Numbered from the stretch's first letter, positions 1 to 12,025 are shown. The stretch is DNA of 64,000 nt from Cichorium intybus (GCA_023525715.1 CM042012.1:45547441-45611440), one strand, 5' to 3'. Notes: a model not told the origin generated them from the sequence alone. Translations and numbers: made by a program.

Positions 1-562
1 AACTAAAGCTTAGTTTTCTAATTTATTTCTTTTAAGTAGTTTTTTATTTGGCCTTTAGAAATTAGTTACATGTTCAAAGTTAGAAAACATAGATCCTATC
101 TAGGTTGCATGTGAACTTAGGGGTTTAGTTCATAGATTTGCAGAAAACCTTTCATCTAATTCAACTCTATGATTTAGACACACAAAAAAATTGTTTTATG
201 TGACAATATATGCATCTTTCATCTCTTAGGAAAAGCCATACAAAATTTTTCTATATTTCAAAGAAAAACCATGATCGTTGGTGATATGTGGCAATAGTGT
301 TCAAATGTGGCTCGTAAATGTCACATTTTTTATGTTAAATTGTTGAGAACGCTTACAATCTACATTGCAATGGTCACATCAGTTGCTGTAAAATGTAGCT
401 AAAACTAGCCCAAAATATTTTACATGACCAAGCAAATAATCAAAAGTGTGGCAGGACTGTTTTGGAAAAAGTGTGACCGTATGTCCATTTTTTGTAATAA
501 TGTTACGTAATAAAAGAAGGTAGCGGTCTTAGTGATTTCATATCACAGAAACACACTAAAAA
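1..562. other. AT-rich flank, no gene seen
   Basis: I see no coding region, RNA gene or clear transposon end here. The sequence is AT-rich with many stops in all frames. It leads directly into the 233-bp duplication that starts at 563. Confidence 0.5.
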
Positions 563-1028
563 CTCTAAAACAACTAATAATTACATCGTCTTTCTCCCTT
601 GTCTCTCTTGATTTATATGAGCACCTTATATGAACAAGCTTTAAGTTGTTGATTAAAAACCAAAAATTTATAATATATCATGGTTTTATTTTCCAAATAA
701 GTTGTAAATTTGACATTATATAAATATACCTTTTATTAGGATGGGGGGAGTAGAACACTCCTAACTCTTTTGCCATAACAACTTTTCTTTCTTTTCTCTA
801 AAACAACTAATAATTACATCGTCTTTCTCCCTTGTCTCTCTTGATTTATATGAGCACCTTATATGAACAAGCTTTAAGTTGTTGATTAAAAACCAAAAAT
901 TTATAATATATCATGGTTTTATTTTCCAAATAAGTTGTAAATTTGACACTATATAAATATACATTTTATTAGGGTGGGGGGAGTAGAACACTCCCAACTC
1001 TTTTGCCATAACAACTTTTCTTTCTTTG
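563..1028. repeat. Tandem duplication, two copies of 233 bp
   Basis: Positions 563-795 and 796-1028 are two nearly identical direct copies. Both begin ctctaaaacaactaataatt and end in a cttttctttcttt stretch. They differ by a few substitutions, such as cattatat versus cactatat and aggatgggg versus agggtgggg. The copies abut directly, which fits unequal exchange or replication slippage. No coding potential is visible. Confidence 0.9.
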
Positions 1029-1122
1029 CTCAGTTCCATTTTCACTAACTTTCAATAGCGAAAGCAGATATTTCCCAACCCTTAATGACGTATCAGCTTT
1101 TTAATATTCAAATTACATAAAG

Positions 1123-1124
<2 letters not shown>

Positions 1125-1193
<69 letters not shown>

Positions 1194-1247
1194 TGTATGT
1201 ATGTATGTATGTATGTATGTATGTACACACACACACACACACACACA
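1125..1247. repeat. Compound microsatellite (AT)n-(GTAT)n-(AC)n
   Basis: An AT run (about 1125-1166) passes into GTAT tetranucleotides (about 1167-1224) and then an AC run (1225-1247). The repeated Met-Tyr-Val-Cys and Thr-His reading frames across it are a product of the microsatellite and are not genes. Confidence 0.95.
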
Positions 1248-1515
1248 GCAAGCAAACATCACGAGTTCAAGAACCCGCCTTCGAACCCTCATTCTCCAAC
1301 CCGTGCATCACGGTGTAGGCATCTCTCCGACACCCTCGAGCTCGTTCTCCATCTTTCATCTACTAGGTCTGCCCTTAAAACTATTCTAAATAGGCGTTTT
1401 ATTTCCACTGGGTGGCTTGGGGGTGTAAAGAAAAATAAAAAGTCCACTGGGTGGCTTGGGCAAAAATCACACTAGGTAAAGATGAGGGCGATTTGGGAAT
1501 ATTTCTCTTAAAACT

Positions 1516-1830
1516 ATGAATATTGCCTTACTCACGAAATGGATTTGGCAACTAAAACAGTCAAGAGAGGAATTATGGTGTAAAGTCGTTAGAGGAATTT
1601 ATAATCTGGACAAAAAAGTGTGGTTCCATTGTCCAAAAAAGATAAAAGTGGGAATTTGGAAAAACATTATTTCTGTCAAAAATGACTTAAAGGAAACCGG
1701 ACTAGACTTCAACTACATACTCAAAAAAATATTGGAAACAGGGAGGACACGTTCTTACAACGTGTTTTGTCCAGTTCCAAGTAAAAATATACCTTTTGAT
1801 ACCAAAATTGCGAAAATCGGCTATACCTAA
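1516..1830 (+). pseudogene. LINE reverse-transcriptase fragment, truncated at both ends
   Basis: A 104-codon open frame begins with a segment typical of the C-terminal part of plant L1-type LINE ORF2. The pattern is N-x-A-L-L-x-K-W-x-W then LWCKVVRGIYNL, and after that a V-W-K/IWKNI-like stretch. Similarity appears to stop near 1740. The tail (about 1741-1830) looks like unrelated sequence and contains a short palindrome (acacgtt-cttac-aacgtgt, about 1747-1765). Endonuclease, RT catalytic core and zinc-binding domain are all missing, so this is a dead fragment. The family call rests on motif resemblance only. Confidence 0.65.
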
Positions 1831-2010
1831 GGACCAAAATAGTCTTTTACACAGGGTTGCAGTTCTGTTATTTTAGCAAGAGATACATACGTACTTTATT
1901 GTATTTGTTTATTTATAGTATCCTAAAGGTAAGTGATGTTTTAATATAATTAACAAAAAGGAGCAAATAGCGGGAAATAACAAGAAACTTATTCTTTTTC
2001 TATTGATACG

Positions 2011-2657
<647 letters not shown>

Positions 2658-3370
2658 ATGATACGATCTATGGACTTTGTTTTGACCCATAATATCAATG
2701 CATTGATCATTTAGTTCTGTTTTTAGTTAATAGTTATTAGATTTATGATCTTTGCTTAGGTTGGTTTGTAGCTTTGCCTCCTTATTTGTTTCAGTTATCA
2801 TTTTGACCTCCGTGTGCAACAATCTTTCCTTGGTTTGTCTTTTGATTATTGTTATTATTTTAGTCTACTATTTGTGCATTTGATAGTATTTATGTATGAT
2901 ATCATTGTGTTTGTTTGCTAATATCCGATCATTTGATGTGCATGTATTTACAAGATATAAATATTCATTTAAAGAGATGTTGCAGTGGTTTCAAGCCCAA
3001 GGGAGAATAGATGTTGATGAAAGCATCAGAGAGTTGGAAATAGTAAATGCAAGAAATAGCTATGTACTCATTCCTTTATTTCTATTACAACATTGTATTT
3101 TTATTTCTTTTTTTGTAGACTACGAAAATTGTTACTAAAACTTTTGTACTTTATGGATGATTTTGAATGTAAAACTTATAAAATATTGATGTGTCTGAAT
3201 GGTTTTATTGGTAGTCTATTAGTTTTCATAATTTGTGTGGTTTTAGTAGTAACTTATAGACTCCAATGCCTGAATTTGAAATAGAGTAAAAGTATGTTTC
3301 TTTTATCATAATTCGCACTTCTCTAATTTTGTCCATAATCGTTGTGTTTACTGCTTGCTATTTGTACATT
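2658..3370. other. No gene recognised
   Basis: AT-rich sequence with scattered short open frames. The best of these (about 2976-3060) reads MLQWFQAQGRIDVDESIREL and looks compositionally like a small exon, but it has no matching neighbour exon and I cannot place it in a family. It could be a scrap of a captured gene. Confidence 0.4.
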
Positions 3371-3372
3371 GG

Positions 3373-3560
3373 TTTTTTTTGAACAGCAGAGACTTTTATT
3401 AAAGGTACCAGCGGGGAGCTGGAACGCAACAAGGAATTACAACGTTTATAGAAAAAAGATACATCAATCACACACTAAAAACTAAAGCCAAACTAAAAAA
3501 CCACCAAAAGAGACCAACTAGGCATGTCCCATTTTCTAAACTCAAGAGAAACATAGCACG
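3373..3560 (-). mobile_element. 3' end of a LINE, minus strand
   Basis: Read on the minus strand, the sequence ends ...gtctctgctgttc followed by a run of A (T-run 3373-3380 on the plus strand). The plus-strand LINE at 4800-4819 ends with the same ctgctgttc plus poly-A tail. The segment therefore looks like the 3' untranslated tail of a related LINE inserted in the opposite direction. Its upstream limit (about 3560) is a guess and no coding part is retained. Confidence 0.6.
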
Positions 3561-3892
3561 CCTAATGACATACACTCGGAGTTTTCATTGTACGGACATT
3601 TATCTTGTGAATTTTCACACCCTCACGGTGTAGTCGCATTAGATCGGATTAATGATACATATTTTCAATAAATAAAAGGCTATCTATTTTTTTTTTGGAA
3701 ACTATCAAAGGTCATTGGTGCATTTATGAGGTCGTTGAGGCAGAGAGCAGAGACAAAATTTGGGTGACAAGTCTTTGTTTACAAATCCCAAAGACTATAA
3801 TATGATAAAAAGAAGATGGTAAATTGTTTATCTCGGTAATGAAACTCACTTGCTCAAAGCTTAATTAATGAACTGAAGTCCAATTTAGACCG

Positions 3893-4819
3893 ATATGAAA
3901 TTGCTGCTTGGAAAGTGGTGGTGGAAATTCATGAATTCTAGTCAAAGTCTCTGGAAAAGCGTCATATCATCTATTCACGGGGTCAATGGGCTGTTGGATG
4001 GTTCGACCAGGAACAAGACGGGCTGTTGGGCTGCCATCGCATCGCTCCCGGCAAAGCTTGCAGGTCTTGACTTGCAGTTTTCTGATTTCTTCGGAATCGT
4101 TCAGCTAGGCGATGATACTTCTTCTATTTCTTGGGAGCTGGATAGGACCCGGGGCTATACAGTGAGCTCATATTCCAGATACTTTGATGATCAAAGGTTG
4201 CCAAATGGAGGGACAAAATGGAAATGGAACAATCTCCTTCCCCGAAAAGTCAACATTTTAGCTTGGCGAGCGCTTAACGGAAAGCTCCCAACGCTGGAGA
4301 ACCTGAGAAGAATCGGTATTGGTGTGCAGCCAAACTGCAAGGTTTGTAATATGGGGCCGAAAAATGAAGCTCATATTTTTGTGCAATGCGCTTTAGCTAA
4401 GCAGGTCTGGAACGAACTAAGGAATTGGTGGTATTGTCTTGGTCCTGATCCAACTTCCTGCTCAGTTCTCATCAACAACAAGAAGGATTTTCTTGGCCCT
4501 GCTTGGCTTGCGGAAATAAACGAGGCGATATGTCTAGTCTATGTTTGGGTGCTCTGGTCATTTCGGAACAATGGAACCTTTCGAAAGGTGGTCAAAACAG
4601 ATTTAGAATTGGTGGCGGAAATTCAGATTCTGGCTCATTTGTGGATCAATACAAGGAAAACCAAAGGAAGGAAGCTGGAGTGGGTTAGGTGGGCAATTGA
4701 TCCGGTGTTAGAAATTTCTAATTCTTTTTCTTAATGTAATTTTGTAACTGACTTTTGTTGATTTGGGCTTAGCGTCTTGCTGCCCTTTTCTAATGCATCG
4801 CTGCTGTTCAAAAAAAAAA
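3893..4819 (+). mobile_element. 5'-truncated LINE with poly-A tail
   Basis: This holds the end of ORF2 (3895-4734), a short 3' untranslated region and an A-run at 4810-4819. The 5' side begins abruptly inside the reverse-transcriptase C-terminal region, and an in-frame TAG lies just before the first ATG. That fits the usual 5' truncation of LINE insertions. I could not identify a target duplication with confidence. Confidence 0.75.
3895..4734 (+). pseudogene. LINE ORF2 C-terminus with zf-RVT domain
   Basis: The 279-codon frame is the C-terminal part of a plant LINE polyprotein. Residues 1-30 carry the GKWWWKF...LWKSVISSIHG type segment that follows the RT domain. Residues about 100-190 form the zinc-binding reverse-transcriptase domain (zf-RVT): a W-K-W...P-x-K-V-N-I-L-A-W-R core, a C-x-x-C pair (CKVC), then H-I-F-V-Q-C and W-x-x-L-R-N-W-W. 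The endonuclease and RT catalytic motifs are absent, so the piece cannot be autonomous. The frame itself is unbroken to a TAA at 4732-4734, which suggests a fairly young insertion. Confidence 0.85.
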
Positions 4820-5471
4820 TTACATGTTTGTTATAATATTAAAATTTACAAAGCCACTTAATTTTTTTTCAAAATACATACATATATTGATGTAATAACT
4901 TTTTAATGACAACATTTCAAAAAATTTAATATATTTGTAATTTTCACTTTTTATGAATATGCATACCTTTACATGTAAATATTTTTGTCACGTTTACATG
5001 TTTTATAAATAAAAAAAATTTCTAACAATAATTAAAAGTCTTTAACTTTTTAAAATTTGATCATTTATATTTAAATTTTATTTGTTTACTATTTTTGTAA
5101 GCTTAGTTATAAAGAAACATATGCTACGATTATCAATTCATTCAACCCTTTTAATATACGGTTGTTCATATCCCCTGATGCAATACATTTTATGCTTAAT
5201 TATATATTATTGTCATTTTTTTAAAGATTGTTTTATTCTATAGATTCTATTTATGAAAGTAGTTGCTTGCATGTATTTTTTTGTAAGTTGAGTGTTGGAG
5301 TATTGTCAAGCTCAATTTATATTTCTTTTATATCAAAGCTCATTTAGAGGACATCTTTCTGGAAAAAAAATGTCGATTATACCATTGAAATTTGTAGAAA
5401 AAATTCATTAATAACATCATAATTTTAAAATAAAATATTTTTTTCTTGGTATATAAATTTTTTATTTGTCA
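4820..5471. other. AT-rich sequence, possible Helitron interior
   Basis: Very AT-rich with no open frame of interest. Since a Helitron-like 3' end lies at 5472-5499, part of this stretch may be the body of a nonautonomous Helitron. I did not find a matching TC 5' end. Confidence 0.3.
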
Positions 5472-5499
5472 ATCGTGTAACACACGGGTTTTAACCTAG
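5472..5499 (+). mobile_element. Helitron-like 3' terminus
   Basis: A small palindrome (cgtgt-aa-cacacg) is followed about ten bases later by CTAG at 5496-5499. This is the hairpin-plus-CTRR arrangement of plant Helitron 3' ends. The base after CTAG is C rather than the usual T, and the hairpin is short, so the call is tentative. Confidence 0.4.
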
Positions 5500-5743
5500 C
5501 AACTATAACATAAGTATATAAAATTTTCAAAATAATGTTGCAACAAATAGGGTTGTTGCAAGAAATTTAAGGTAGTTTATTTATTTGTGTATTTTTTCTA
5601 CATAATAATAAATCAAACTTGGTCAACAAAAGACCAAGTCAGAATTACTCTTCAACATATTAATCAGGAATTAAAGGTCATTCAACCACCAAGGTATTAT
5701 GAAACCCACCGGAGGTTGCAGAGCATAAAATACAACAACATTT

Positions 5744-5860
5744 TCAGTTCCGACAACAGTGGCTCCCGATGAAAGCATTTTTCGACAACCTGTTCAGTTC
5801 CGACAACAGTGGCCCCCGGTGAAGCATTTTTCGACAATAGTTTCAGTTCCAACAACAGTT
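5744..5860. repeat. Degenerate tandem repeat, about 50-bp unit
   Basis: The motif cagttccgacaacagtggc recurs at about 5745, 5795 and 5844, with an intervening gcatttttcgacaa block. Two full units and one partial unit are visible and have diverged slightly. No protein reading is supported. Confidence 0.75.
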
Positions 5861-6167
5861 TTGTTCAAAAAGAGTGAAAGAGAGATGACAGGATGTATGG
5901 GGTCGGTGTGTTTTTTTAGTTGTAGGTGTGTGTGTGTGTTAGTTGGGAGGATTTGAATTTGGAGAGGGGAGAATTGGAGTTACTGGATGAAGAAGATGCA
6001 TATGTGTATGTGTATGGTTTTTTTGTCGCCTTGTTTGTTGTTTGGATTGATGCAGATAAATTTTTAGTGTCAATTGCATTCTCCGGTGGGTTAAGTTTCA
6101 TTGAGGTTTCCGACAAGTGGGTGGTAGTGTTTTCTTGAAACATTCACCAATTTTTCATTAATGGTGT

Positions 6168-6225
6168 GGAGGGAGGGAGGGAGGGAGGGAGGGAGGGAGG
6201 GAGGGAGAGAGAGAGAGAGAGAGAG
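6168..6225. repeat. (GGGA)n-(GA)n microsatellite
   Basis: Purine-only strand: GGGA tetranucleotides to about 6206, then GA dinucleotides to 6225. On the minus strand it resembles the CT-rich leaders of many plant genes, but no supported gene follows. Confidence 0.95.
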
Positions 6226-6436
6226 GTGTATTTTATTTCTTTTTAATTGTTAAAATAAATAATTTCTTAAAGGAAAAATGAAAAAGAAATTAAAAGTGCA
6301 TTTTAGTCTTTTTACCTGGCCAATGGACTACCACTGTAAACTTTATGCAACCTTAAGGACTTCGGCGTGAAATTTCAAAAGTTGGATTAAAAGTGAAAAA
6401 GGTAAACCACAGAGACCAAAACCATAATTTACTCTA

Positions 6437-6470
<34 letters not shown>

Positions 6471-6688
6471 GATAAACTGTAAAATTGGTCCATGTGGTTT
6501 GTCAAAAACTGTGGGTTTGGTCCAAAAAGTTTCCCACTTGCATGTGAAGTCCAAAATGAGAAACTTCCTATGGTTTTGGTCCCTGACCCACCCACTTGAG
6601 AAGACAAAGATACCCTTTAGATCTTTTTCATTTTTTAATACTTATTTTAATAATTTCTTAATTAAAAATTAAAAAAAACCCACAACGC

Positions 6689-6691
<3 letters not shown>
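6226..6691. other. Repeat-like sequence around a (TAA)n run
   Basis: No gene seen. Positions 6441-6470 are a TAA trinucleotide repeat. The left side (accacagagaccaaaacc, about 6404-6423) and the right side (aattggtccatgtggttt, about 6483-6500) are imperfect inverted matches. They resemble widely dispersed plant repeat ends of the ggtcc-tgtggtt type. Confidence 0.45.

Positions 6692-6771
<80 letters not shown>
6692..6771. repeat. (CT)n microsatellite
   Basis: Eighty bases of nearly pure CT dinucleotides. The following 6772-7020 is unique-looking sequence without a supported gene. It leads into the left edge of the defensin array at about 7021. Confidence 0.97.
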
Positions 6772-6775
<4 letters not shown>

Positions 6776-7020
6776 CGTGTGCACATCCTTAGTCCTCACT
6801 TCCAATTAAACACAAACACGCATCACAATATCAAAATCAAGGGCAAAGGGATTCAGACGAGATAGAGGACGTCCTGAGTCCTCACTCCGCCGGATTCAGA
6901 CAACGAGACAAAGGGATCGACACATATGCTCACGTTCGGGAAAGAAGGTATGAGAGGGAGAGTCGATCTTGACTCTGTAGTTCGTGATTTTCAGACTCAA
7001 GAGAGAAAGGGACACTGGGA

Positions 7021-7104
7021 TTGGTCTACTTAAACGAACATTATCATAGATCCCCAAAACAAGAGGTTTAGAAATCCTACGTTGAAGTTCTCGGTCTCTG
7101 TAAA
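7021..7104 (+). promoter_or_regulatory. Orphan promoter and 5' leader of defensin copy 1
   Basis: This stretch matches the promoter-leader of the array units (for example 18028-18113). It has ggtctacttaaacgaacatt, the tccccaaa block, a rgaaatcctacgttgaagtt-like block and ggtctctgtaaa. It stops exactly where the LTR retrotransposon begins and resumes at 15911 with gtaaatgcgc. The TATA-like box reads TACTTAAA (7027-7034) instead of the TATTTAAA of other copies. Copy 1 has therefore lost its promoter to an 8.8-kb insertion, and this is the left limit of the array. Confidence 0.9.
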
Positions 7105-9879
7105 TGTGACAACTGTCAAATTAGTCAACGAAAGTCAACTCAAGTCAACCAGAGCGTACGTTAGGTCAATATATTGAAATGTAAATTTCATAATCTCTAC
7201 GATGTATTATTTGATATTATAATACTAAGTATGTTAATTCAAGTCAATTATACGAACAAACGCAATTAAGTTAGATTTTTTTGGTATAAATGAAAAAAAA
7301 AAATTACATCGTGAATAGTGTCCGACGTGAACAGTAATTCGACGTGAATAGTGTTCAGTAAAAAAAAAGAAAACAACAAAATTTCAAAGTCTTCTTCAAA
7401 AAGGGTGGGAAGACTTTGAAACTTGTATTTTTCATTTTTTTATATAATTTTATTAAAGTGGGCCCCACTTAATTATTTATTCATATTTATATATTTTACC
7501 CCCAAAGAATTCGTATTTTCATTTCGAACACTACGTATTCAATACGTATTATTAAGTTTATCAAAGATATTATGATTTTTTATAAAACGAAAAATTTACC
7601 ATCAAAACCGTATCGTCGATACGAACAACCTACGTCAAAATTTAATATTATTGATATCAGTTTTATATTTAATATTTTCTTTTTATTTAAAATAAAATTG
7701 TATTTACATTTAAACCCTATATTTTCATTAAACATACAATTAATACTCTTACGTTAATTCGTTAAAGCTTTTTAGTTAAAAAGTTGATATTATTAAACTA
7801 CGATTTTTGTAGATTATAGTTTTATAAACAAAAATCATTCTTTTTATATAAAAACTATTAATCTATTTAAAGAGTATTTTAAGGGTATGTTTTGTCATAA
7901 ACAATTTCTAAAAGCTATAAAAGTCAAATACCTGTATCTTGAGGGCTGCTATATGAAAATAAATCTACTATAAATAGGACTCAAATTCTCATAATCAAAC
8001 CACACCAATACAAGCTATATACACATATCGAGAGAGTTGTAGAGATATAACTTGAAAATATAGAAGAAAGATAGAAAAAGAGGGTTCGAGTTAGAAGCAG
8101 TAAGAGTCGGGCGATCTAACAACAATTGGTGATAAGATCATCATCGACATTAAGGTGAGTTCATACCCCTTCTTTTTATATTTATTCAAGTTTTTAATGG
8201 GGAGAATACAAGTTATACTATAAAAATAGTTATTTATACTCATTTATAACAATAGTAAACGAAATGCGAATTTTGTAAACATCATTAAGCAATTCAATTA
8301 TAATTCCAAAAATAATATTGAATGATCTACTTACGAGGGCGGTGTCTAGGCCGATCATTTGGGCTAGGTTGTTGGATTTCCGAAAGGCTTATACGCTTAA
8401 AGGGTCCTGCCTCCCCATTTGATATTCTACCTGGCCGTTCTTTATTTGATAGTCATGAAATATTATATTGGAATTAATAAAGGGTATAACCAATTTATTA
8501 CACCACTATTGTGGAGAATATATCTTAAAAGAAGTTCTTTATAACCATCTAAATAAGTTATTTCACATATATTTGTAAATATATGCTTTTCACAACGAAA
8601 TACTAAAAATAAACTATTATAGGAATAGTTTGTTGATACAAATGTTACTATGACGTTTTAAAGAGGACAAATAATTTTATAAAATATATAATTGTTATAC
8701 ATTACTATATTATCATGGGAAAAATGATAATGGACAAATACAAAGGTTTTTCATATACAAACTTTAACAAGTTGATTGATACATACATTTTTGTGAGACG
8801 GGTCTTCACAGTGCTTATTTAAGTACATATTATAAGTCCTGAAATTTATAACCAGAGTCTCGGTAAGAGAGCGTGATATTTGTGTATAGATCTATACAAG
8901 ATTGACAACCCTGCACCTGAGCTGCTAGCTACAACTAGACCGACGGGTCTGAGGTGACAAATGTCATAACAGTCCGACGCCTGAAGAACGTCGAAGCAGG
9001 CCTACATGGTCACAGTATGGTTATAGGACGTCTCGCATGGGAAATCAACTTTATAAATTGTTTACGTTGAAATATACATTTTCAAAGGTTTTATACTACA
9101 AGCTACGCTATACATTTTAGTCTTTGGATTTTTAAGACTTGGATACATTCATAAGAAAATATTGGATTTTCTTGGAGTACAATACTACATTTTACAAGGA
9201 AAGAGATTCCTTATACAAGTTTTATGGTATTGAAACTACATTTTTACAAGTTACAAATATAAGTATGGTTTTACTTATATACACTGGTTTTATGGGAATT
9301 AAAACTATGTTTTATAAAAGATATAAATATAAGTACGGTTTACTTATATATACGAGTTTTATGGAATTAAGTCTACGATTAGTCTACAAGTAAACATCTA
9401 TTTACACGTTTTCATACAATAATAAAACTACGTAATACTATTTTCAAGTATAGAAATACTTATACATTTACGGTCTTTGGGTTTTAAGACTACTACTCAT
9501 TTATAAGAAAATATTGGATTTTCCGGTTTCAAACACTATCTTTTTACAAGGAAAAAGGATTATGGATTTTCTCATACAAAAATCTTATGAACTCACCAAC
9601 GTAATGTTGACACTCTTTCAAACTACTTGTATTCTCAGGAAATTGATAAGGTAACTACAACCTTTGACGATGGGTCGCTATGGCGTCATACTATGTATTT
9701 TGATATCATATTGTAATTGTATTTAAAACGTACAATCTTTTGAACTCTTGTAACATTTACAATTATGTATATGATGGATGTGTTTGCTTTGATCACTATT
9801 GTACAAACGTTGTTGTGATATAGTTTGTGAAGTCATCCAACCTCAGACGTTTCCGCCATCGTGGTTTGGGGGTGTGACA
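7105..9879 (+). repeat. 5' LTR (2775 bp)
   Basis: Direct copy of 13130-15910. It contains a TATA box (TATAAATA, 7969-7976) followed by a leader-like caaaccacaccaatacaagc region. A consensus splice donor (taag|gtgagt) has its GT at 8155. Over the first 700 bp or so I count by eye about 14 substitutions and several small indels against the 3' LTR, so divergence is around 2 percent. The 84-codon open frame at 9139-9393 recurs in both LTRs and is not considered a gene. Confidence 0.93.
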
Positions 9880-9882
9880 GAT

Positions 9883-9894
9883 TGGTATCAGAGC
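9883..9894 (+). other. Primer-binding site (initiator Met tRNA)
   Basis: TGGTATCAGAGC lies three bases after the 5' LTR end. It is complementary to the 3' end of plant initiator-methionine tRNA, the standard primer of many copia and gypsy elements. Confidence 0.93.
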
Positions 9895-10448
9895 ATTGTT
9901 TATAGTGAACTTAGTATATCAATCCATTTAAGATATACAACTATAAATACAATGGGACTAAAACTCTCTAAAACAATGTGTACAAAATATACTTTAAAAT
10001 ACAATGATATTTTTATAAAGTATAAGTACAAGTACATACATACTAGAACATTGTCATAACCAGAACAATACAAGAGCAATAAGATGAGTTGAACAGTACG
10101 AGTAGGCCTAGGTAGTTATGTGATCATACCTAGGACAGATAGAGCCTGATCAACTGTATTTGTCCAATGTATGACTAACATGTACTTAGAAATAGTCGTA
10201 GTGAACAACAAGTCTAAAAACTTACCAAGAACCATATACAAAGAAACTCAAACAAAATATAAAGCTAAAATACTATAGGAGTATTTTATAATACTATATA
10301 ACCATACATCTAGATACTTTATGTACCTCTTATACCCCTATCCTTACATAGTAGACCTGGCAATTCAATAATACCTGACCAATAACTATTATCGAAAACC
10401 TACTATCATTCCTACCAATAGTTCCATTAAACTAATATAGGTTGAAAT
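9895..10448. other. Retrotransposon 5' internal region without gag
   Basis: About 550 bp between the primer-binding site and the end of the captured gene. It looks like the leader of the retroelement (agagcattgtttatagtgaac...), but no gag reading frame starts. The boundary with captured host DNA lies somewhere between about 10220 and 10448. Confidence 0.6.
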
Positions 10449-12019
10449 TCAATCTGAAAGCCGAAGGCGGGCTATGTCACCTGCCAAGTGTTCTGGGTTC
10501 TCTTCACTTACGATCTTGAGAAAATCATGGTTAAAACCACTCATCGTAGAAACAGAAGGCAGAGATTGCTGCTGTGTATGGGTCCCTGATGAAGCTTCCT
10601 CCCTCTTATGAACCTTTCTTTTCTTGTAAACAGCCTTAAAGGCAGCTTGCCTCAAACTCTTTGTGGTATCAGTTATCTCCGAACTGGAACCCTCGATTAT
10701 TGCTCTTTTCTCGTTCTCTAGACCAAGTATTACGTCTGCTTTACTAGGATTATTATTCAATTCCTGTTTCATAAATACTTTCAGTCATTACAATCTCATG
10801 GTATTAAAATTGGGGAAAAGAAATACAATTCTTAACCTGAGTATGGTTAATAAGAGTTTGTAGACTCTTAATCTTTCGTCGAGGCCAACTTTTGATGCCT
10901 AACTTCCTACAGCGTTGCTTCAACTGTGTTGATCCAACGTTGAGTTCCCTTGCAGCTTGCATAAGTGGCTTGTTAAAGTGCTGAGCTATTGCTTCCTTAC
11001 TTAATGGCTGTCTAGAACCACTTCCACTGCCAATTACTGTGGCTCTTGGATTCAAAGAATCAAATCCGGTTGTACTATTGTCATTCTGGATCATTTGAGC
11101 ATGATCCTGATTTGTTAAACCAAAGATAAAATTTGGTGCAATAACATTAGAATCTGCCGTCGGCAGTAACTGTTGATTTTCAGCTATAAACCCAGGGTTT
11201 TGAAATCCCTCCAGATTCCTTTGAATCATCTGAAGGTGATCCTGGTATTGAAAACCTCCCTCAAACTCGGGATTCATTCCAACACTGTCGTTATGAATCA
11301 CCTGTAGTTGATCATCATTCTGCATGCCAGCCATGAATCCTTGATTCATGGGGATAATCCCACTGTTCGTTATGTACTCGTCCATAAATGGATCTTTAAA
11401 AAAAAATGTTAGAAGATAAAAACCAAACTGACATAAAAGTACTAAAATTCGACCTAGAAGTAAGTTTTGAGATTGCTCATAAGCAAAGGCCAAAGATGGA
11501 GGTCCTGGATCTTCTGAGATAATACTCATCGGAGGAAGAACTTCAGGATCATTTTGAAGCTGATCCAGCGGTAATATATCTGGAAAATCTATACCTCACA
11601 TAGTTTAAAACAAAATCAAAACGCTAGAGAAATGAATAAGAAATAAAAGGAGTTAAGGATACCAGACTCCAGTAGAGGTATCTGATTAAACGATAGGGAG
11701 GTACCCTCTTCCCTTAGGAAATTCCGTTCAGCGTCTGACAAGTTTTCCATATGAGATCTGTTTTCCATGCCTCGATTGGAAATCTGAGATTATATAAGAA
11801 TAAACTAGTAGTAGGAAAGAATGAGACTGAAAAGATCTTAGATACAAATGATGATACATACCCGTTTATATAGCATCTTACAGCAGGAACTGAAAGGACA
11901 ACTCACGTTCTTAATACCGAAATTCAAAATATCTACAGTAGATGCAATCTTTTCACCACCCCAAGTGTGTCTTTTCCAAATTCGCGGCTTGACTCCGATG
12001 AGGACGGGGTAACGAAAAG

Positions 12020-12023
<4 letters not shown>
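10449..12023 (-). CDS. RKD-like RWP-RK transcription factor, five exons, inside the retrotransposon
   Basis: Spliced exons 12023-11907, 11783-11663, 11588-11454, 11393-10837 and 10763-10449 give an unbroken 414-residue protein. All introns are GT-AG and phases match (0, 1, 1, 0). The RWP-RK DNA-binding domain spans about residues 255-307. It has LSKEAIAQHF, the ARELNVG-x-T-x-L-K helix and the signature SWPRRK at 293-298, with Ser where most family members have Arg. A basic stretch KKRKVHKR at 357-364 may be a nuclear signal. There is no PB1 domain, so it resembles the short RKD subfamily, known regulators of egg-cell and gametophyte identity, rather than NLPs. Residues about 135-230 hold imperfect repeats with a D-H-x-Q-M-I-Q core. 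The gene is antisense to its host element. Exon choice is from splice sites only, and expression is unknown. Confidence 0.8.

Positions 12024-12025
<2 letters not shown>

Noticed and set aside
1165..1475. Met-Tyr-Val-Cys and Thr-His repeat reading frames
   Set aside because: Direct translation of the GTAT and AC microsatellites.
5916..6143. Opposed 70-75 codon frames at 5926-6138 (plus) and 5916-6143 (minus)
   Set aside because: Low-complexity content next to microsatellites, no domain and no splice partner. The minus frame with its CT-rich upstream looks somewhat like a gene start, but nothing supports it.
7572..7757. 61-codon AT-rich frame
   Set aside because: Within the U3 part of the 5' LTR. 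Its counterpart in the 3' LTR is disrupted by indels.
9139..9393. 84-codon frame, also at 15170-15424
   Set aside because: Lies inside both LTRs, is AT-rich and repetitive (Tyr/Lys/Phe) and shows no family features.
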